From assembly GCF_045679545.1 (NCBI RefSeq), contig NZ_CP166194.1, positions 124,001-188,000 of the forward strand: a stretch of 64,000 nucleotides of DNA, written 5' to 3'. The stretch is from Enterovibrio sp045679545. Its GTDB lineage: Bacteria; Pseudomonadota; Gammaproteobacteria; Enterobacterales; Vibrionaceae. Below, piece after piece: positions 59,544 through 64,000 of this stretch. Position 1 is the first letter of the stretch. Each line of letters begins with the position of its first letter. A program made the position numbers and the translations under genes. Below the pieces are notes generated by a model. That model had not been told where the DNA came from and made no database searches. It saw nothing but the letters and a program-made list of their open reading frames with translations.

Positions 59544-60998
59544 TCAGGCGATAGCGGGCTTGATGCGCGGATACTGCCATAAGCTAACCAGCACGAAGGC
59601 GATGAGGCTAACGGTTAAGGCAGGTACGATAGCGTGAACGCCAGCTATGTCCGGTTTAAAGGTGGAAAGCGCGGCGTAACTGCTAAGCCCAGTAATCATT
59701 GAAGCTAATGCACCACCTGCCGTCGCTTTTTTCCAGTAAAGTCCAAGCACGAGTGGCCACAGAAATACCGCCTGCATGCCGCCAAAAGCCAGCAAGTTGA
59801 GCCAGATAATCATATCGGGCGGATTGGTGGCTGCGACAAACACCAACAGCGAGAATATACCCGTCACCCAAAGAGACAGTGTCGGCAACTTGCTTTCTGT
59901 CTCTGGCGCATCAGCCGCCTTGGGGTTGATGTAGTTGAGGTATAAATCTTTCAGCAAAGTTGCTGATGCTTGGATCAGCTGGGAATCAATGGTCGACATA
60001 ATCGCCGCCATGGGACCGGCAAGGAACACACCTGCGACCACAGGCGGTAAGACGGTCATCATCAGGGTTGGCATGATCTGATCAGGATTGGCGATATCGG
60101 GCACAATGGCACGTCCAAGTGCGCCAGCCAAATGCATTCCTAGCATCAAAAACGCCACCATCGCCGTACTGATCATCATCCCTTTGTGTAATGACGAGCT
60201 GGACTTGTAAGACATACAGCGCACGGCAGCGTGAGGGAGACCGATCACCCCAAAGCAAACCAGTACCCAAAAACTCAGCATGAAGGGTTCAGTGAGAAAC
60301 GCATCTGGTCCATAAGGCGTCACTAGCGCAGGGTCAATGGTATGAAGTTCGGTGATCATTTCACCCAAACTGCCGCCTGCATGGATAATGCCTACCAGCA
60401 GGGCGATGGTGCCGATGATCATCATCACCCCTTGGACTGTGTCTGTCATCACTACCGCGCGGAAACCACCAATGGTGGTGTATAGGCCGACGGTAAAGGC
60501 AAACAGCATTAATCCATGGGTGTATGAAAGTCCTGTGACAGTTTGCAGGAGACGAGCGCCACCCACAAACTGCACTACCATAGTGCCAAAAAATGCCAGC
60601 AACAGCGCGAGAGAAGCGAAGATCACCACGGCGCGGTTTTGATAGCGAGCATAGAGCATGTCATTGAGGGTTAGGGCATTATGGCGGCGCGACTCGATGG
60701 CAAATTTTTTACCAAGCACGCCAAGTGTCAGCCAAGCGGCGGGCAGCTGGATCATGGCGAGTAACACCCAACCTAGCCCCATTTTATAAGCAGCGCCGGG
60801 ACCGCCGATAAAAGAGCTGGCGCTCGCGTAGGTGGCCGCGAGCGTCATAGCGAGCACGAAGCCCCCCATGCTGCGGTTGCCCAGCAGGTATTCATTGAGA
60901 AAGCCCTTGCTCTGTTCACCCTTCTTTCGCGAGTAGATAGCCAATGCGAATACTGCAATCAGGTACAGTGCCATGGGAATAATAAGCTGATTATTCAT
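59544..60998 (-). CDS. panF: Sodium/pantothenate symporter
   Basis: 484 aa of the sodium:solute symporter family with about 13 hydrophobic segments. Seen: FLNEYLLGNRSMGGFVLAMT, ATYASASSFIGGPGAAYKMG, GGFRAVVMTDTVQGVMM and AIMSTIDSQLIQASA. Imports pantothenate for CoA, complementing coaA in this window. Its start overlaps the yhdT stop by 8 bp, so both are coupled. Confidence 0.95.
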   Translation of the reverse strand: MNNQLIIPMALYLIAVFALAIYSRKKGEQSKGFLNEYLLGNRSMGGFVLAMTLAATYASASSFIGGPGAAYKMGLGWVLLAMIQLPAAWLTLGVLGKKFAIESRRHNALTLNDMLYARYQNRAVVIFASLALLLAFFGTMVVQFVGGARLLQTVTGLSYTHGLMLFAFTVGLYTTIGGFRAVVMTDTVQGVMMIIGTIALLVGIIHAGGSLGEMITELHTIDPALVTPYGPDAFLTEPFMLSFWVLVCFGVIGLPHAAVRCMSYKSSSSLHKGMMISTAMVAFLMLGMHLAGALGRAIVPDIANPDQIMPTLMMTVLPPVVAGVFLAGPMAAIMSTIDSQLIQASATLLKDLYLNYINPKAADAPETESKLPTLSLWVTGIFSLLVFVAATNPPDMIIWLNLLAFGGMQAVFLWPLVLGLYWKKATAGGALASMITGLSSYAALSTFKPDIAGVHAIVPALTVSLIAFVLVSLWQYPRIKPAIA

Positions 60999-61272
60999 GG
61001 GAACTATCCTGCTCGATGTCGAGTGACATATCTTTAAACAAGCACTTCACCATGGCCGCACACAAGAGCGTAAACAGTACAGGGCCGACGACACACGCCA
61101 TCAAGAACCACAGTGGCAAGCCAAAATAGAGTGTTGGGGGAGCCAGTTCAATACCTTCTGGGGCAAGACCATAGGCAAACCCGTACCACCATAGGAAATA
61201 GGCAACAGCAAGTCCGATGGACCACTTTGCTTCTTTATGCGCTTGGCGGTAGCGGCTGCTAAGTGTCTTCAT
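60991..61272 (-). CDS. yhdT: YhdT family membrane protein (DUF997)
   Basis: 93 aa with two hydrophobic segments (IGLAVAYFLWWYGFAYGLA and LPLWFLMACVVGPVLFTLLC). Always next to panF; a helper or small subunit role is possible but unproven. Start ATG 61272 (MKTLSSRYRQAHKEAKWS). Confidence 0.9.
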   Translation of the reverse strand: MKTLSSRYRQAHKEAKWSIGLAVAYFLWWYGFAYGLAPEGIELAPPTLYFGLPLWFLMACVVGPVLFTLLCAAMVKCLFKDMSLDIEQDSSHE

Positions 61273-61400
61273 TAGAAGCCTCCGAAACAGAACAAGGTGT
61301 CTGTTTGTAATCATACAGTGTGTTGAGAAGGCGCGTATTGTGGCAAAAGAGGGGGGAATGTGACAGCAATTGCAGTGTGTTGATGAGGTAAAGAAAAGAA

Positions 61401-61427
61401 AAAAGGCTGCGAAAGTCGCAGCCTTTT
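61401..61427 (-). terminator. Terminator after accC
   Basis: AAAAGGCTGCGA-AAG-TCGCAGCCTTTT, on the minus strand followed by TTTCTTTTC. It separates aroQ-accBC from yhdT-panF. Confidence 0.88.
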
Positions 61428-61449
61428 ACAGAAAACTAAACGGGGATGA

Positions 61450-62796
61450 TTACTTGTGTATACCCAGTTTCTTTTCCAGATAGTGGATATTCGCGCCACC
61501 GTGCTGGAAGTTTTCGTCTTTCATGATTTCTAGCTGAAGCGGGATGTTGGTTTTGATGCCGTCGATGATTGTTTCACTCAGCGCATTACGCATACGAGCA
61601 ATTGCCACGTCGCGGTTTTCACCAAAACAAATCAGCTTACCGATCATTGAATCGTAGTGAGGCGGCACGGTATAGCCTGAGTAGACGTGCGATTCCCAAC
61701 GAACACCCATACCACCTGGCGCATGAAAGCGTGTGATTTTACCAGGGCTAGGCAAGAAGCGAACTGGGTCTTCCGCATTGATACGACATTCAATGGCATG
61801 GCCACGGATCACGATATCATCTTGCGTGAATGACAATGGCTGACCCGCTGCAATGCGCAGTTGTTCTTTGATAAGGTCAACGCCAGTTACCATTTCTGTC
61901 ACTGGGTGCTCTACCTGAATACGGGTGTTCATTTCGATGAAATAGAACTCGCCGTTTTCGTACAAGAATTCAAACGTACCTGCACCGCGGTAACCGATCT
62001 CAATACACGCGCGGCAACAACGCTCACCAATGTATCGGCGCATTTCTGCGGTGATACCGGGTGCTGGTGCCTCTTCAACGACTTTTTGGTGACGACGCTG
62101 CATTGAACAGTCACGCTCACCAAGGTGAATGGCGCCACCTTGACCGTCCGCCAAAACTTGCACTTCAATATGACGTGGGTTTTCGAGAAATTTCTCCATG
62201 TAAACCACATCGTTATTGAACGCCGCTTTTGCTTCCGCGCGGGTCATGGCGATGGACTCAGTGAGTTCCGTCTCTGAGCGAACCACTCGCATACCACGAC
62301 CACCACCACCACCAGAGGCCTTGATGATCACAGGGTAACCAATACGTTTAGCAAAGGCTTTGTTTTTCGCTTCGTCGTTGTCCAATGGGCCATCTGAACC
62401 CGGTACGCACGGAACGCCCGCTTTTTTCATCGCATTGATTGCGGCAACTTTGTCACCCATGATGCGAATGGTCTCTGCGCGAGGGCCAACGAAGATAAAG
62501 CCAGATTGCTCTACTTGTTCAGCGAAATCTGCATTTTCAGACAGAAAACCGTAGCCAGGGTGAATAGCCACGGCGCCTGTGACTTCCGCCGCACTAATAA
62601 TGCGAGGAATATTCAGGTAACTTTCAACGCTTGATGCCGGACCAATACAAATGGACTCGTCTGCCAGCAACACATGCTTCAGATCGCGGTCAGCAGTAGA
62701 GTGAACAGCAACGGTTTTGATGCCAAGTTCTTTACATGCGCGCAGAATACGGAGCGCGATCTCACCGCGGTTAGCGATGACAATTTTATCTAACAT
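61450..62796 (-). CDS. accC: Acetyl-CoA carboxylase, biotin carboxylase subunit
   Basis: 448 aa ATP-grasp enzyme that carboxylates the biotin on AccB, first step of fatty acid synthesis. Seen: KIVIANRGEIALRILRACKE at the N-terminus, glycine-rich KASGGGGGRGMRVV, HIEVQVLADGQGG, EMNTRIQVEHPVTE and RINAEDP. 12 bp after accB. Confidence 0.98.
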   Translation of the reverse strand: MLDKIVIANRGEIALRILRACKELGIKTVAVHSTADRDLKHVLLADESICIGPASSVESYLNIPRIISAAEVTGAVAIHPGYGFLSENADFAEQVEQSGFIFVGPRAETIRIMGDKVAAINAMKKAGVPCVPGSDGPLDNDEAKNKAFAKRIGYPVIIKASGGGGGRGMRVVRSETELTESIAMTRAEAKAAFNNDVVYMEKFLENPRHIEVQVLADGQGGAIHLGERDCSMQRRHQKVVEEAPAPGITAEMRRYIGERCCRACIEIGYRGAGTFEFLYENGEFYFIEMNTRIQVEHPVTEMVTGVDLIKEQLRIAAGQPLSFTQDDIVIRGHAIECRINAEDPVRFLPSPGKITRFHAPGGMGVRWESHVYSGYTVPPHYDSMIGKLICFGENRDVAIARMRNALSETIIDGIKTNIPLQLEIMKDENFQHGGANIHYLEKKLGIHK

Positions 62797-62808
62797 AACT
62801 GTCCTCGA

Positions 62809-63273
62809 TTACTCGATGATGATCAGTGGCTCATCAAACTCAACGATTTGACCGTCTACGCACAGAATCGCTTTTACCACACCTGCTTTGTCAGATTGGA
62901 TCTGGTTCATCATTTTCATCGCTTCAACAATGCACAGCGTGTCACCCACGTTTACAGACTGGCCAACTTCAACGAATGATGGTGCTTCTGGGCTTGGTGA
63001 ACGGTAGAAAGTCCCCACCATTGGTGACAGCACTTTATGGCCCGATTCAACAGGTGCAGCTGGTGCTTCTGTGGCTGGAGCTGCAGCAACAGGCGCTGGA
63101 GCCGCAGTTGAAGCTGGAGCGGCAACAGGTGCAGCATACATTTGTGTCGGTTGAGCAGAAGCAGGAACCGCACGGCTGATGCGTACTGATTCTTCACCCT
63201 CAGAAATTTCCAGCTCAGCGATACCTGATTCTTCAACCAGCTCGATCAGTTTTTTGATTTTACGAATATCCAT
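62809..63273 (-). CDS. accB: Acetyl-CoA carboxylase, biotin carboxyl carrier protein
   Basis: 154 aa. N-terminal dimerisation region (MDIRKIKKLIELVEESGI), an Ala/Pro-rich linker of about 40 residues, and a biotinyl domain ending in the biotinylation site EAMKMMNQI; the Lys is the target of BirA, which is encoded at 19.6 kb. Start ATG 63273; an upstream in-frame codon adds six residues only. Confidence 0.97.
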   Translation of the reverse strand: MDIRKIKKLIELVEESGIAELEISEGEESVRISRAVPASAQPTQMYAAPVAAPASTAAPAPVAAAPATEAPAAPVESGHKVLSPMVGTFYRSPSPEAPSFVEVGQSVNVGDTLCIVEAMKMMNQIQSDKAGVVKAILCVDGQIVEFDEPLIIIE

Positions 63274-63300
63274 GTTGTCTAATCTCTTCAAATTTGTTGT

Positions 63301-63756
63301 TCAGTTGGCGTCTGACTGCAGGCGGCGTGCCGCTGCCTTCAGTGCAAATTCGTATCCGTCTGCGCCTAAGCCACAAATCACACCTTCTGCTTTATCAGAA
63401 AAATAGGAGTGGTGGCGAAAAGGTTCGCGTGCGTGGACGTTGGACAGGTGCACCTCAATGAATGGGATACCCACTGCAAGAATGGCATCGCGAAGCGCCA
63501 CGCTTGTATGTGTAAAAGCAGCAGGGTTGATAATGATAAAATCAACGTTTCCCATGGCTTGATGAATTCTCTCAATCAATGCGTATTCGGCGTTTGATTG
63601 AAGGTGATCAAGTTGGAGGTTGAGTTGTGCAGCAAGCGAAGTTAGATCGGCGACAATTTGATCTAACGTTTTCTGTCCATAGTGTCCTGGCTCCCTAACA
63701 CCCAGCATATTGAGGTTGGGTCCATTAAGTAGTAAAACTTTGCGATTTGTCGTCAT
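63301..63756 (-). CDS. aroQ: 3-dehydroquinate dehydratase, type II
   Basis: 151 aa dodecameric enzyme of the shikimate pathway (third step). VLLLNGPNLNMLGVREPGHYG at the N-terminus has the catalytic Tyr (in HYG) and Arg. INPAAFTHTSVALRDAI and IEVHLSNVHAREPFRHHSY carry the other active-site residues. ATG 63756 chosen; the longer frame is not homologous. First gene of aroQ-accBC. Confidence 0.97.
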   Translation of the reverse strand: MTTNRKVLLLNGPNLNMLGVREPGHYGQKTLDQIVADLTSLAAQLNLQLDHLQSNAEYALIERIHQAMGNVDFIIINPAAFTHTSVALRDAILAVGIPFIEVHLSNVHAREPFRHHSYFSDKAEGVICGLGADGYEFALKAAARRLQSDAN

Positions 63757-64000
63757 ATTGATCGCTTTGTTCCTGTTCTTGTGGCGAAAAGACCGTAACT
63801 TCTGCTTTTCAATATCGTGTAGTACGAGAGCCAACAAATGGTACTCCGACCATCTGTTAATTGCCAATTATAGAGAAATCACAGCAAATGGCAGCAAAAT
63901 ACTGGTCTAATCAGACATATTAAGACATTCAGCGTTATAGATTACGGGTTTATGACAGGCATTAAGATGTGATAGTTCACGATTTAACCACTTCTGAAAT
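63757..64000. other. Upstream region of aroQ-accBC
   Basis: About 240 bases to the right edge. It must hold the aroQ-accBC promoter and leader. I see A/T-rich stretches but no site I can name with confidence. Confidence 0.4.

Overview
The window is a chromosomal segment of a gammaproteobacterium of the Vibrionaceae. The 16S rRNA, the gene content and the gene order (sthA-fabR-yijD-trmA, btuB-murI-rrn, four tRNAs then tuf-secE-nusG-rplKAJL-rpoBC, rsd-nudC, hemE, yjaG-hupA, purHD, accBC-panF-prmA-dusB-fis) all point there. The 16S text looks closer to the Grimontia/Enterovibrio side than to core Vibrio, but this is an impression from reading, not a phylogeny. Almost all of it is core genome, with G+C and codon use that look even.

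Layout. 1-4.5 kb: end of cysQ, then sthA, fabR, yijD and trmA in the order seen in E. coli. 4.7-8.1 kb: a cobalamin locus made of a divergent PduO-type adenosyltransferase-like protein, a B12 riboswitch with btuB, and a DUF71/Dph6-like ATP pyrophosphatase. 8.1-9.4 kb: murI and a membrane-anchored RRM protein. 9.6-15.6 kb: a complete rrn operon (16S, tRNA-Ile, tRNA-Ala, 23S, 5S) behind three tandem promoters. 16-21.5 kb: a nicotinamidase-like gene with pssA, a GNAT acetyltransferase, murB-birA and coaA. 21.7-35.5 kb: tRNA-Thr, Tyr, Gly, Thr, tuf, secE, nusG, rplK, rplA, rplJ, rplL, rpoB and rpoC, with an L10 leader and an attenuator before rpoB. 35.6-37.2 kb: a 14-copy GCGAAGAA repeat, rsd and nudC. 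37.3-44.6 kb: an acetoin catabolism island (acoXABC, an SDR acetoin/butanediol dehydrogenase, and the sigma-54 activator acoR) lying between nudC and hemE, which are adjacent in E. coli. 44.8-55.2 kb: hemE, a Fe-S uracil-DNA-glycosylase-like protein, a 2-hydroxyacid dehydrogenase, yjaG, a CNNM/CBS membrane protein, hupA, yjaH, purD, purH, zntR and tpx. 55.3-63.8 kb: ppnP, a GT4 glycosyltransferase, fis, dusB, prmA, panF, yhdT, accC, accB and aroQ.

How it works together. Most genes serve translation, transcription and their growth-rate control (rrn, tRNA, ribosomal proteins, RNA polymerase, Fis, HU, Rsd) or essential anabolism (purines, heme, fatty acids, peptidoglycan, CoA, biotin). The two clearest accessory systems are the B12 uptake/salvage locus and the acetoin island. 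In the acetoin island, both divergently arranged control regions carry the same 19-bp element (18 of 19 identical) about 70 bp upstream of a -24/-12 promoter. This strongly suggests that AcoR binds there and activates both the SDR gene and acoXABC through sigma-54. Other structure worth attention: a five-copy AAAGCTG-centred repeat field downstream of hemE, a hairpin with a U-run oriented antisense downstream of acoR, and a 15-bp perfect palindrome between zntR and tpx.
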